In this document: piece by piece, positions 1-7,837 of the stretch | Layout of the letters: every line of letters begins with the position of its first letter | How positions within the stretch are numbered: the stretch's first letter is position 1 | From: Rhizosphaericola mali | GTDB lineage: Bacteria > Bacteroidota > Bacteroidia > Chitinophagales > Chitinophagaceae | Direction of reading: 5' to 3' | Assembly (NCBI RefSeq): GCF_004337365.2 | Contig: NZ_CP044016.1 | Coordinates: 4,569,507-4,633,506, forward strand | Length of the DNA stretch: 64,000 bases | The notes under the pieces: generated by a model | Seen by the model: only the letters and a program-made list of their open reading frames with translations | The model's database searches: none | Told to the model about the DNA's origin: nothing | Translations under genes and position numbers: made by a program

Positions 1-202
1 TATTGCATTAACTTATAAATTAGAAAAATCAATAGTAGATAAGCTCGATATATCCAGCTGTGTATTCAATTTTACAATCGAGAATTTGGCGACATTTACT
101 AAGTTAAGAGGAATGGATCCGCAACAATCTTTTGACGGAAACAACTATAATTATTTTATGACACCACGAGTTTTTTCTCTTGGAGTAAACGTTGGACTAT
201 AA
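1..202 (+). CDS. SusC-family TonB-dependent outer membrane receptor, C-terminal end only
   Basis: Only the last 66 codons are in the window; the gene begins to the left. The open frame runs from base 2 to the TAA at 200-202. It reads through LRGMDPQ and ends in short alternating polar/hydrophobic strands with SLGVNVGL at the C-terminus, the usual last beta-strand of a SusC/RagA barrel. SusC proteins import oligosaccharides or peptides across the outer membrane, powered by TonB, with a SusD lipoprotein as the lid. The SusD gene follows at once, which supports the call. The substrate cannot be judged from this fragment. Confidence 0.88.
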   Translation, partial: IALTYKLEKSIVDKLDISSCVFNFTIENLATFTKLRGMDPQQSFDGNNYNYFMTPRVFSLGVNVGL

Positions 203-212
203 AAATTTAATG

Positions 213-1748
213 ATGAAACGATTACAATATATCACTATAATATTACTTTGTTCTTTGTTTGTATCCTCATGCTCAAAATCCTATCTTGATACAACTCCTA
301 CAGATAGAACAAGTACTACAACAGTTTTTGCAACAACAGATAATGTCGCGTTGGCAGTGAATGGTTTAGCCAAAATGATGACCATTCAATATCTCGGATC
401 ACAAGGTTTTAATGGGGAAGGTACCATAAAAATGTACTATGGAAACTATCCAGGAAATGATTTCTACGTTTATTTGACAGGATGGGCTCCTATAATAAAT
501 AGTTTATATAACGTAAACACATCTTCAATATATGACTATTATCCATGGTATTATTACTATAAAATTATTGGAAATGCTAATTCAATAATCTTACGTGTAG
601 ATGCTGCTGAAGGGACAGAGGCAGAAAAAGCGTTTTTAAAAGCACAAGCGTTGACATATAGAGCTTATAGCTACATGATGTTAGCTCAATTATATTCTTA
701 CAGGTGGAGTGATTCAAATAATGGGGCTACAGATGGTGTTGTTTTAAGATTAGATGAGTCAATTGGGGACTTGCCGTTATCAACACTTTCTGAAACTTAT
801 AGTCAGATTTATGCGGACTTGGATCAAGCAATTTCCTTATACTCATCTTCTGGATTGACAAGATCTAATAATTTTGATCCTGATATAAATGTGGCATATT
901 CAGTATATGCGAGAGCTGCTTTAAATAGACAAGATTATGCCAATGCAGAAAGTAATGCAGTAAAAGCAAGAAATGGATATGCTTTAATGGATACAACAAA
1001 TTATAAAGCAGGGTTTGCCAATGCTACATCCGAATGGATATGGAGTAGTTATGGAGCTTCTGATGAAACCTTATACTATTATTCTTATTTCGCTTATATC
1101 GCATACAACTCAAGTGCTAGTGCTGTTAGAACATATCCGAAATGTATAAGTAAAACATTATATAATAAAATACCCTCTACTGATATTAGAAAAAGTATGT
1201 TTTTAGATCCAACAGGTTATACATATACGGCCTCTTCTGGTGTAGCGGGAACGGCTTTAGCGGCTCATGCAAGATCTCTTTATCCTGATATACAATCTAA
1301 TGCAACAGTTTATGCATATATGAATTTTAAAGTAAAAGCAAATGATCAACCAGGAGTTGGTAATTTAAATCATTTTAGAAGTTCGGAAATGTATTTAATC
1401 GAGGCAGAGGCGAAATATTTTCAAAATAAACCTGCGTCAGAAATACAAGCGTTACTTATTGCTCTAAATAAAACATCAGGTCGTGATCCTAATTATACAA
1501 ATACTAAGACTGGTACAGATTTACTGACTGAAATTAAGCTTTACAGATCAATAGAGCTTTGGGGTGAAGGATTTGATTGGTTTGATATGAAACGTTGGGG
1601 AGATACTATTGTGAGATATAGTACAACTAATGGAGGAAATTACCCTGCTACATTAGCAATGACGATTAAACCAGAAGATAACAATAAGTGGACTTGGATG
1701 ATTCCACTGAAAGAATCAGATTATAATTCATCCATATTAGCAGAATAA
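213..1748 (+). CDS. SusD/RagB family nutrient-binding outer membrane lipoprotein
   Basis: About 511 residues, the normal size for SusD. The N-terminus is a lipoprotein signal (hydrophobic stretch, then FVSSC, with Cys as lipidation site), followed by KSYLDTTPTD, the opening typical of mature SusD proteins. The C-terminal part has RSIELWGEGFDWFDMKRWG, the hallmark of the SusD C-terminal domain. It is expected to cap the SusC barrel encoded just upstream and bind a glycan or peptide at the cell surface. An in-frame TTG at 192 overlaps the susC stop; ATG at 210 or 213 places the signal peptide correctly, and I chose 213. No glycosidase sits next to the pair on this side, so the substrate is unknown. 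Confidence 0.9.
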   Translation: MKRLQYITIILLCSLFVSSCSKSYLDTTPTDRTSTTTVFATTDNVALAVNGLAKMMTIQYLGSQGFNGEGTIKMYYGNYPGNDFYVYLTGWAPIINSLYNVNTSSIYDYYPWYYYYKIIGNANSIILRVDAAEGTEAEKAFLKAQALTYRAYSYMMLAQLYSYRWSDSNNGATDGVVLRLDESIGDLPLSTLSETYSQIYADLDQAISLYSSSGLTRSNNFDPDINVAYSVYARAALNRQDYANAESNAVKARNGYALMDTTNYKAGFANATSEWIWSSYGASDETLYYYSYFAYIAYNSSASAVRTYPKCISKTLYNKIPSTDIRKSMFLDPTGYTYTASSGVAGTALAAHARSLYPDIQSNATVYAYMNFKVKANDQPGVGNLNHFRSSEMYLIEAEAKYFQNKPASEIQALLIALNKTSGRDPNYTNTKTGTDLLTEIKLYRSIELWGEGFDWFDMKRWGDTIVRYSTTNGGNYPATLAMTIKPEDNNKWTWMIPLKESDYNSSILAE

Positions 1749-1753
1749 AAGAT

Positions 1754-1790
1754 AAAGAGAGTTCTATTTTTAGGACTCTCTTTATTTTTA
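1754..1790. terminator. Bidirectional hairpin between susD and the YigZ gene
   Basis: Arms AAAGAGAGTTC (1754-1764) and GGACTCTCTTT (1773-1783) pair with one G-U; the plus strand continues into a T-rich run. It lies between convergent genes and can serve both. Confidence 0.75.
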
Positions 1791-2390
1791 CAACCACTTC
1801 CATTCCATATCATGCCAATCACTCAAAAGCGATTCCGCAAGTGCTAATTTGGATTTTGGAATAGAGCATTTAATGGTACAAAAAAGCTGCATCTCTTGAT
1901 AATCAATTACACCGTCCAATTTTTTGATCCAATTCATAACGTCATTGAGTTTGGTATAATCAAAATCAAATTGAATGGACTTGTAAATAGGCTTTTTGAT
2001 GCCAGGAACAACTTGTAATGCCAGTGCGGCTGCAGTTTTATAAGCATTTATCAGACCAGGAACACCCAATAACGTACCACCGAAATATCTAATTACAATG
2101 ATCAGAATATTCGTATATTCTTTAGAATCTATTTGTCCTAAAATTGGACGTCCCGCCGTTCCTGCCGGTTCGCCTGCATCACTGGCTCGGAAATTATTTC
2201 CGTCTGTACCGAGTCTATATGCAAAACAATAATGGTTGGCTTTTGGGTGTTCTTTTTTTAATTCGGATAAATGATTTTTGAAATCTTTTTCGTCATTAAT
2301 AGGAAATGCATAAGCTATGAATTTACTTCCCTTATCCTTGAATTCTGCTGTGGACGGACCTTGTATTGAACTGTAAAAATCATTTTCCAT
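1788..2390 (-). CDS. YigZ/IMPACT family protein
   Basis: 200 residues, the standard length for the YigZ (UPF0029/IMPACT) family. Key segments visible are FKDKGSKFIAYAFP near residue 17, HYCFAYRLG near residue 53, the signature DAGEPAGTAGRPIL near residue 71, and VIRYFGGTLLGVPGL near residue 98. The C-terminal third matches the EF-G domain-IV-like DUF1949 part. Members are linked to translation control by homology to IMPACT, but the bacterial biochemical role is not settled. The start overlaps the last 11 bases of ribD, so the two are probably co-transcribed and translationally coupled. Confidence 0.9.
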   Translation of the reverse strand: MENDFYSSIQGPSTAEFKDKGSKFIAYAFPINDEKDFKNHLSELKKEHPKANHYCFAYRLGTDGNNFRASDAGEPAGTAGRPILGQIDSKEYTNILIIVIRYFGGTLLGVPGLINAYKTAAALALQVVPGIKKPIYKSIQFDFDYTKLNDVMNWIKKLDGVIDYQEMQLFCTIKCSIPKSKLALAESLLSDWHDMEWKWL

Positions 2391-3459
2391 CGTCTGATAA
2401 AAGGTAAGGATTTAAAGATGATTTGAAATAAGTTAGCGTATCATTTTCCAATACAATCTGATTAAGTTGGGAAATTTCTCCTTTTAAAAGTGGCGCATGC
2501 GTGCCATTTTGGATATATAAATGTGAATTTTCAATGACCAAAGCCTCATCCCAAAGACTTTCGTCAATAAAAGATTGCAATAATTTTTGTCCGCCCTCCA
2601 CCAATATGCTGGTGATATTTTTCTGATAACAATATTCTAATATTTGCTGAATGGTCGAAGTATGAGCTTCTATTTTTACAAATTCAACATTTCCAATTGT
2701 TGCCGCTTTTTTCAAATTAAAAACCACGGTTGGAGCTTCTGCATTGAAAATCTGATGATCATTTGGTATGGATAATTGCTTATCAATGACCAATCTAATT
2801 GGATTTTTGCCCGTCCATAATCTATTGGTAAGTGAAGGATTATCTTTTAATGCGGTATTCGTACCGATTAAAATAGCCGAATATTCTGATCTTAATTTGT
2901 GTACTTCTCTATTGCTTAATTCATTTGAAATCAATATTCTTTTATCCGAATTGCTCCCAATAAAATGATCGGCAGATTGCGCCCATTTCAATAAAACAAA
3001 AGGTCTTTTCTTTATATGAAAAGTAAAAAAGCGTTTATTTAAAGCGATACATTGTTGTGAGTACGCATACATTTCCACTTCAATTCCTGCCGCTTTTAAT
3101 TTTTCAATACCTTTTCCATTCACCGATTCAAATGGATCACGACAGCCGACAACCACTTTTGGAATTTGCTTGCGAATAATCAAATCTGCGCATGGTGGCG
3201 TTTTTCCATAATGGGCACATGGTTCCAAAGAAACATATATAGTGCTTTGCGCAATTAAATGCTCGTCCTCAGGTTGGACGCTATTGATACAATTGACTTC
3301 TGCATGCGGTTCGCCATATTTTTGATGGTAACCTTCTCCGATAATTCTATTCTGATAAACTAATACTGCGCCGACCATTGGATTCGGAGCCGCATGATTT
3401 ATTCCCAATTTTGCCAGTTCTAAGCATCTGGTCATGTATAAAACATGGTTGTCCTGCAT
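2380..3459 (-). CDS. ribD: Bifunctional riboflavin biosynthesis protein RibD (deaminase/reductase)
   Basis: 359 residues. The N-terminal half is a zinc cytidine-deaminase-like domain: HAEVN at residues 52-56 and PCAHYGKTPPC at 80-90 hold the zinc ligands and the catalytic Glu. The C-terminal half (about 150-359) is the dihydrofolate-reductase-like reductase domain. RibD deaminates diaminohydroxyphosphoribosylaminopyrimidine and then reduces the ribose side chain, two early steps of riboflavin synthesis in the cytoplasm. The gene is divergent from prmC across only 55 bases. A minus-strand TAACTTTG box (3471-3464) ends 4 nt before the ATG, so the mRNA may be leaderless. It overlaps the YigZ gene downstream. 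Confidence 0.95.
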   Translation of the reverse strand: MQDNHVLYMTRCLELAKLGINHAAPNPMVGAVLVYQNRIIGEGYHQKYGEPHAEVNCINSVQPEDEHLIAQSTIYVSLEPCAHYGKTPPCADLIIRKQIPKVVVGCRDPFESVNGKGIEKLKAAGIEVEMYAYSQQCIALNKRFFTFHIKKRPFVLLKWAQSADHFIGSNSDKRILISNELSNREVHKLRSEYSAILIGTNTALKDNPSLTNRLWTGKNPIRLVIDKQLSIPNDHQIFNAEAPTVVFNLKKAATIGNVEFVKIEAHTSTIQQILEYCYQKNITSILVEGGQKLLQSFIDESLWDEALVIENSHLYIQNGTHAPLLKGEISQLNQIVLENDTLTYFKSSLNPYLLSDDGK

Positions 3460-3463
3460 GTGA

Positions 3464-3471
3464 CAAAGTTA
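3464..3471 (-). promoter_or_regulatory. -7 box of ribD, 4 nt before the start codon
   Basis: TAACTTTG on the minus strand fits the Bacteroidota -7 consensus TAnnTTTG. Only 4 nt separate it from the ATG at 3459, so transcription would start at or next to the start codon. I see no clear TTTG -33 element. Confidence 0.5.
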
Positions 3472-3481
3472 ACACAACGAA

Positions 3482-3510
3482 TTGTAATTTGAGGTAAGTA
3501 AGTATTTTTG
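3482..3510 (+). promoter_or_regulatory. prmC promoter (TTG, 18 nt, TATTTTTG), 4 nt before the start codon
   Basis: TTG at 3482-3484, an 18-nt spacer, and TATTTTTG at 3503-3510. The prmC ATG is at 3515, leaving 4 nt, so a leaderless transcript is predicted. Confidence 0.6.
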
Positions 3511-3514
3511 CAAA

Positions 3515-4375
3515 ATGACATTTCAAGAGGTGCAGGCACGATTCATTCAAGATTTGGAAGTAATATACGATCGTAGAGAATCCGAACAAATCACACAATT
3601 AGTATTGGAAAAACTGACAGGATGGGATCGAATCAAGTTTTCTTTATTCAAAAATGACGTTTTATCAGATCGTCAAATGACAATTTTGGATAAATGGAGA
3701 CAAGAATTGTTATATAATCGCCCAGTTCAATATGTGATTGGTGAGGCATGGTTTGTGCATTATCCTTTCTATGTAAATGAAAATGTATTGATTCCTCGCC
3801 CAGAGACAGAGGAATTGGTGGATTGGGTTTACAACGATTTTAAGGAGCAACAAGTTTCTATTTTGGATATTGGCACCGGATCGGGTTGTATAGCGATTAG
3901 TTTGAAAAAACTATTACCTAAAGACCATGTTTTTGGATTGGATATTTCGGATAAGGCGTTGAATGTCGCTATGAAAAATGCAATAAATCTGGATGCGGAT
4001 GTTCAATTTTTACAAAGAAATATTTTGGAATTCAATGTTTTAGAAAATGAAAAATGGGATATTATTGTCAGTAATCCTCCATATATCCGACCAAGCGAAC
4101 AATTAGAAATGCGCGGCAATGTTTTAGATTTTGAACCACATTTGGCACTATTTATCGAAGAAAATGATCCATTACTTTTTTATCGGAAAATAGCAGCTTT
4201 GGGAACGAAACATTTGTATAAAAATGGCACATTATATTTTGAAATAAATGAAATTTTTGGACAAGATGTAGTAAGTTTACTTCAAGATTTGGGATACACA
4301 AATGTTGAATTGAAAAAAGATCTCCAAGGGAAGGATAGAATGACAAAAGCCGTTTGGATAGGTATTGTTAATTAA
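3515..4375 (+). CDS. prmC: Peptide chain release factor N5-glutamine methyltransferase
   Basis: 286 residues, normal for PrmC/HemK. A helical N-terminal domain (1-85) includes the RPVQYVIGEAWF segment used to dock release factors. A class I SAM-dependent methyltransferase domain follows, with DIGTGSGCIA (118-127) as the SAM-binding loop and NPPY (187-190) as the catalytic motif that holds the target glutamine. PrmC methylates the GGQ glutamine of release factors RF1 and RF2, which improves termination. It is transcribed divergently from ribD. No gene follows closely enough to suggest an operon. Confidence 0.95.
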   Translation: MTFQEVQARFIQDLEVIYDRRESEQITQLVLEKLTGWDRIKFSLFKNDVLSDRQMTILDKWRQELLYNRPVQYVIGEAWFVHYPFYVNENVLIPRPETEELVDWVYNDFKEQQVSILDIGTGSGCIAISLKKLLPKDHVFGLDISDKALNVAMKNAINLDADVQFLQRNILEFNVLENEKWDIIVSNPPYIRPSEQLEMRGNVLDFEPHLALFIEENDPLLFYRKIAALGTKHLYKNGTLYFEINEIFGQDVVSLLQDLGYTNVELKKDLQGKDRMTKAVWIGIVN

Positions 4376-4451
4376 CATATCGATACGAGGAAATAAGATG
4401 AGATTTGTACCAAGTTCGAAAGGACTTGTATTAAAAAAGAAAGGATAATTA

Positions 4452-5120
4452 ATGGAGTTGAGATTGATTTTTAATGCAGCAATTTTTAGCTTGGTATCCA
4501 TGGCATCATTTTCATGTATCGAACAAAAAAAGCAAAAGAAGAATATGAATGATGAATTAGCAGATGCGCAAGTAATAACTGAAGGTTTGGATACAGCAAC
4601 TTTTGGAACAGGATGTTTTTGGTGTACAGAAGCTATTTTTCAAAGGTTAAAAGGCGTAACAAAAGTAACGAGTGGATATAGCGGTGGTACGATTGGAAAT
4701 CCGACTTACGAGGAAGTGTGTAAAGGTACTTCAGGATATGCGGAAGTGTGTCAAGTGGTATATGATCCAGCAACGATTTCTTACGATGAATTGTTGAAAG
4801 TTTTTTGGAAAGTGCACGATCCGACAACTTTGAACAGACAAGGTAATGACGTAGGACCACAATATAGAAGCGTAATATTTTACCACTCTGATGATCAAAA
4901 AGAAAAGGCGGAACACTACAAAGAGGAATTAAACAAAATTGAAGCGTATAATAGTCCGGTGGTGACTGCGGTAGAACCTTATTCTAATTTCTATGCAGCA
5001 GAAGATTACCATCAAAATTATTATAACGAAAATGGTGGCCAAGCATATTGCCACTTCGTAATACAACCGAAGATTAAAAAATTCGAAGAAGTATTTAGAG
5101 ATAAATTAAAAACATTCTAA
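4452..5120 (+). CDS. msrA: Peptide-methionine (S)-S-oxide reductase MsrA, predicted lipoprotein
   Basis: 222 residues. The catalytic motif GCFWC is at residues 54-58, followed by the MsrA core including GYSGG, VVYDP, FWKVHDPT, NRQGNDVGPQYRS and the C-terminal HQNYY region. MsrA reduces methionine-S-sulfoxide in damaged proteins. The N-terminus is a hydrophobic signal ending MASFSC with Cys22, then a lysine-rich linker; this reads as a lipoprotein signal, so the enzyme should act outside the cytoplasm, anchored in a membrane. An exported MsrA needs an extracytoplasmic electron donor, which I do not see next to it. The gene stands alone. Confidence 0.93.
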   Translation: MELRLIFNAAIFSLVSMASFSCIEQKKQKKNMNDELADAQVITEGLDTATFGTGCFWCTEAIFQRLKGVTKVTSGYSGGTIGNPTYEEVCKGTSGYAEVCQVVYDPATISYDELLKVFWKVHDPTTLNRQGNDVGPQYRSVIFYHSDDQKEKAEHYKEELNKIEAYNSPVVTAVEPYSNFYAAEDYHQNYYNENGGQAYCHFVIQPKIKKFEEVFRDKLKTF

Positions 5121-5135
5121 TAACTTCCTTCTATC

Positions 5136-5169
5136 AAAAAAGCCTTCCAAGATTTTGGAAGGCTTTTTT
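5136..5169. terminator. Bidirectional terminator between msrA and the gene at 5190
   Basis: Perfect 15-bp stem: AAAAAAGCCTTCCAA (5136-5150) and TTGGAAGGCTTTTTT (5155-5169) with a 4-nt loop. It has A and T runs on both sides and lies between convergent genes. Confidence 0.9.
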
Positions 5170-5189
5170 ATATATTTCTAATTCAATGA

Positions 5190-5624
5190 TTATTTGAATA
5201 ATAGAGATAATGGGCTAGAGGAACTAGTAGAGGATTGCAATCCTAAAAATTTGTTCATTTGTTGTTTCAATAAGATTCCAGCTAACTTAGTTTTCAAACT
5301 AGAAAATAATGAATTTTGTTTTGTTGTGTAAGCGCTCTTATCTGTTTGTGCCAAAGACAAAATTGATTTTTTCTTTGTTAAAAAATCAGAAACGGCAGAT
5401 GTAACACCTGGTGTCTGGGCACTTGTCAAACTCAATTTTGGAGTTAATGATTTTTCAACAATTGTTTTTGTTAAAGAACTAACACTTGTGCCACCAGAAA
5501 GCATAGACAATGCACTTCCTCCGCTGATTGCAGATTCTGCTTTAGATAATAAAGAACTTTGTGCAAATGTTGCGCTTGATAATCCCAAACCTAATACAAA
5601 TAATACTAAAAATCTTTTTTTCAT
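5190..5624 (-). CDS. Small secreted protein of unknown function
   Basis: 144 residues. I do not recognise the family. It starts with a clear signal peptide (KKRFLVLFVLGLGLSSATFAQ; likely cut after FAQ or before it). The mature part is rich in Ser, Leu and Lys, with a low-complexity Ser/Gly stretch (SGGSALSMLSGG) near residue 33 and a Ser run close to the C-terminus (SSTSSSSPLSLLF). There are no cysteines, no lipobox and no membrane segment after the signal. It is convergent with msrA and shares its terminator. Periplasmic or secreted location is the only safe inference. Confidence 0.7.
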   Translation of the reverse strand: MKKRFLVLFVLGLGLSSATFAQSSLLSKAESAISGGSALSMLSGGTSVSSLTKTIVEKSLTPKLSLTSAQTPGVTSAVSDFLTKKKSILSLAQTDKSAYTTKQNSLFSSLKTKLAGILLKQQMNKFLGLQSSTSSSSPLSLLFK

Positions 5625-5687
5625 TTTCCTTAGATTAAATTTTCTATATGCAAACTTAGACTAAAAATATGATGTCAAAGTTTAATT

Positions 5688-7013
5688 TTACATCTCATTG
5701 ACCCAAGCGTCTCTGTCATCTGGAGAAAATTTCCAAGGAGCGAAATTGGTCTCGGTATTGCTGAACATACCATTCCATTCTGCAGGAGCATTACTTTCTT
5801 CCATCACAAGGTAACGGCGCATTTGTAAGATAATATCTAATGGAGAAATACTTACTGGACACTCTTCTACACATGCATTACAGGTCGTACATGCACGTAA
5901 TTCTTCTTCAGAAATATAATCTCTCAATAAAGATTTATTATCCTCTTCAAATTTTCCGTTTTTATCAATATTTTCTCCCACAGAAGTAAGACGATCTCTC
6001 GTTTGCATCATGATATTGCGCGGACTCAATAATTTGCCTGTTTGATTTGCTGGACACGCCGCGGAGCAGCGACCACATTCGGTACAAGAATATGCATCCA
6101 AAAGATTTTTCCAACTAAGATCAAAAACATCTTTCGCTCCAAAATTCGTTTTCTCAGATGGCGCTTCTGTTGGTGCTAATTCCGGTTGCATCGCATACAA
6201 AACTTCATTTTGAATATCTTTCATATTCTTCATTTCGCCTTCTGGAATCAAGCGAGAATAATACGCATTTGGAAAAGCCAATATGATATGTAAATGTTTG
6301 GAATAAGGTAAATAATTTAAAAATGCCAATATACCTACAATGTGCAACCACCAGCAAGTACGTTCAATACCTTCTAATGCTGGGCTGCTTAATCCACTTA
6401 ATAACGGATGTAAGAACTGAGAAAGTACAAAATTACCGGTAATTGTTTCGCCATATTCGCCAAAACCTCTTTGTTGCAATAAGGTATCGCAACCATTCAT
6501 CAAAAGGAATAAACTCATCAATATGATTTCCGTACACAAGATGGCATTTGCATCTGTTTTAGGCCAACCATTCAGATCTTTATTATTTAACCTTTTGATT
6601 TTTAATATATTACGTCTTACTAAAAATATCGCACAACTTGCTAAAACTAAGAAAGCAAGTATTTCAAAACAATCAATTAGAAATGTATACAAACCGCCAG
6701 CGAAGGAAAATAAGCGATGTTTTCCTAAAATACCGTCCAACAATATCTCCATCACTTCTATATTGATGATGATGAAACCCGCGTATACTAAAAAGTGAAG
6801 CACGCCGACAACCGGTTTTTTGAACATTTTCTTTTGTCCAAATGCCAATAAAAGTACATTTTTCCATCGAAGATCTTTATGGTCATTGATCTCATCTTTT
6901 CTGCCTAATTGGATATTACGGCTAATTTTCTTCACGTTTTTTGCAAAGAACCAAATGGCAAACGCGAGAATAGCAATAAATATAATTTCTAATAGTAAAT
7001 GCATAATATTCAA
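5688..7013 (-). CDS. Membrane-bound Fe-S/haem oxidoreductase, HdrC/NarI-like plus two 4Fe-4S clusters
   Basis: 441 residues. The first 250 hold about five transmembrane helices in a nitrate-reductase-gamma-like arrangement, with histidines at about 73, 224, 240 and 242 that could ligate b haem. The cytoplasmic C-terminal part has two 4Fe-4S motifs: SCTECGRCSAACP (Cys 310, 313, 316, 320) and CTTCNACVEECP (Cys 375, 378, 381, 385). This layout is known from heterodisulfide-reductase/GlpC-type subunits that pass electrons between a soluble dehydrogenase and the quinone pool. The usual CCG-domain (HdrB-like) partner is not adjacent in this window. Its physiological donor is unknown. Confidence 0.8.
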   Translation of the reverse strand: MNIMHLLLEIIFIAILAFAIWFFAKNVKKISRNIQLGRKDEINDHKDLRWKNVLLLAFGQKKMFKKPVVGVLHFLVYAGFIIINIEVMEILLDGILGKHRLFSFAGGLYTFLIDCFEILAFLVLASCAIFLVRRNILKIKRLNNKDLNGWPKTDANAILCTEIILMSLFLLMNGCDTLLQQRGFGEYGETITGNFVLSQFLHPLLSGLSSPALEGIERTCWWLHIVGILAFLNYLPYSKHLHIILAFPNAYYSRLIPEGEMKNMKDIQNEVLYAMQPELAPTEAPSEKTNFGAKDVFDLSWKNLLDAYSCTECGRCSAACPANQTGKLLSPRNIMMQTRDRLTSVGENIDKNGKFEEDNKSLLRDYISEEELRACTTCNACVEECPVSISPLDIILQMRRYLVMEESNAPAEWNGMFSNTETNFAPWKFSPDDRDAWVNEM

Positions 7014-7304
7014 GGATATATTGCGAAGATAATAGATTTGTCATTTTTCTGTCAACATCAAATTGGGTTGCAAGATATTTTGTAAAAATGAAAACAAATA
7101 ATTGTTAGTTTATGTGTTTTATTTTTATTTAAAATATTGAAATTCAATTAGTTAGATTGATTGTTGATTTACGTCAAAAAAAGGAAAGTGAACTCTTTTA
7201 TTTTGCGCATTGTTTAGGAGGTAAATGATTTTTAGGTAAATGACCATTTTGCCTTTTGTCAAAATATAATTTTAGCTTAGGTTTGAGTTCTTATTAAATG
7301 TAGA
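7014..7304. other. Intergenic region without a visible gene
   Basis: 291 bases of AT-rich DNA between the divergent Fe-S oxidoreductase and phosphoribosyltransferase genes. It must hold both promoters, but I find no convincing TAnnTTTG box and no small open frame or stable hairpin. Confidence 0.4.
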
Positions 7305-7811
7305 ATGGAAGAGAACAACAAAATTCTGACGAAAGAGGAAGCATTGGAAAAAATGCACCGCATGGCATTGGAAATTGCTGAAAGTATCGAAGATGAAAAA
7401 TCACTTTTGTTTATCGGTATCAAAAATAGTGGAATGGTTATTGCGTCCAAAATCGCAGAATTTCTGAAAAATTATATTCAAATTCCAATTTCTATAGCTC
7501 AATTAAAATTTGATAAGGAGGATTTGCGCATTTCTAATATTCAACCAGAAATAAATATTACTGATCAAGAAATTATCTTGGTGGATGACGTTAGTAATAG
7601 TGGTCGCACGCTGCTATATGCCTTGAAACCTCTATTAGAATTTTTACCTAAAAAAATACAAACATTGGTAATGGTGGAGCGCATGCATAAAATATATCCT
7701 GTAAAATCTGATTTTGTAGGATTATCTATTGCCACGACTAAAAATGATTTTGTCAAATTATCAATAGAAAAAGAAGAAGTTGTCGGAGCATATATTATTT
7801 CAAATAATTAA
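7305..7811 (+). CDS. PyrR-like phosphoribosyltransferase family protein
   Basis: 168 residues. The PRPP-binding motif IILVDDVSNSGRT lies at residues 90-102 after a Rossmann-like type I phosphoribosyltransferase fold. The overall length and the position of the motif resemble PyrR or hypoxanthine phosphoribosyltransferases. The substrate base cannot be told from the sequence. PyrR in other phyla regulates pyr operons by RNA binding, but there is no pyr gene next to it here and no attenuator that I can see. It is followed after 26 nt by the phosphohexose mutase, probably in one transcript. Confidence 0.75.
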   Translation: MEENNKILTKEEALEKMHRMALEIAESIEDEKSLLFIGIKNSGMVIASKIAEFLKNYIQIPISIAQLKFDKEDLRISNIQPEINITDQEIILVDDVSNSGRTLLYALKPLLEFLPKKIQTLVMVERMHKIYPVKSDFVGLSIATTKNDFVKLSIEKEEVVGAYIISNN

Positions 7812-7837
7812 TAAAAGAAAATTTTAATACTTAAACT

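Noticed and set aside
192-212. TTG start giving six or seven extra residues to SusD
   Set aside because: It overlaps the susC stop codon and would put charged residues before the lipoprotein signal.
7305-7811. Assignment as PyrR with RNA attenuation
   Set aside because: The PRPP motif fits several phosphoribosyltransferases and no pyr operon or attenuator is next to it.
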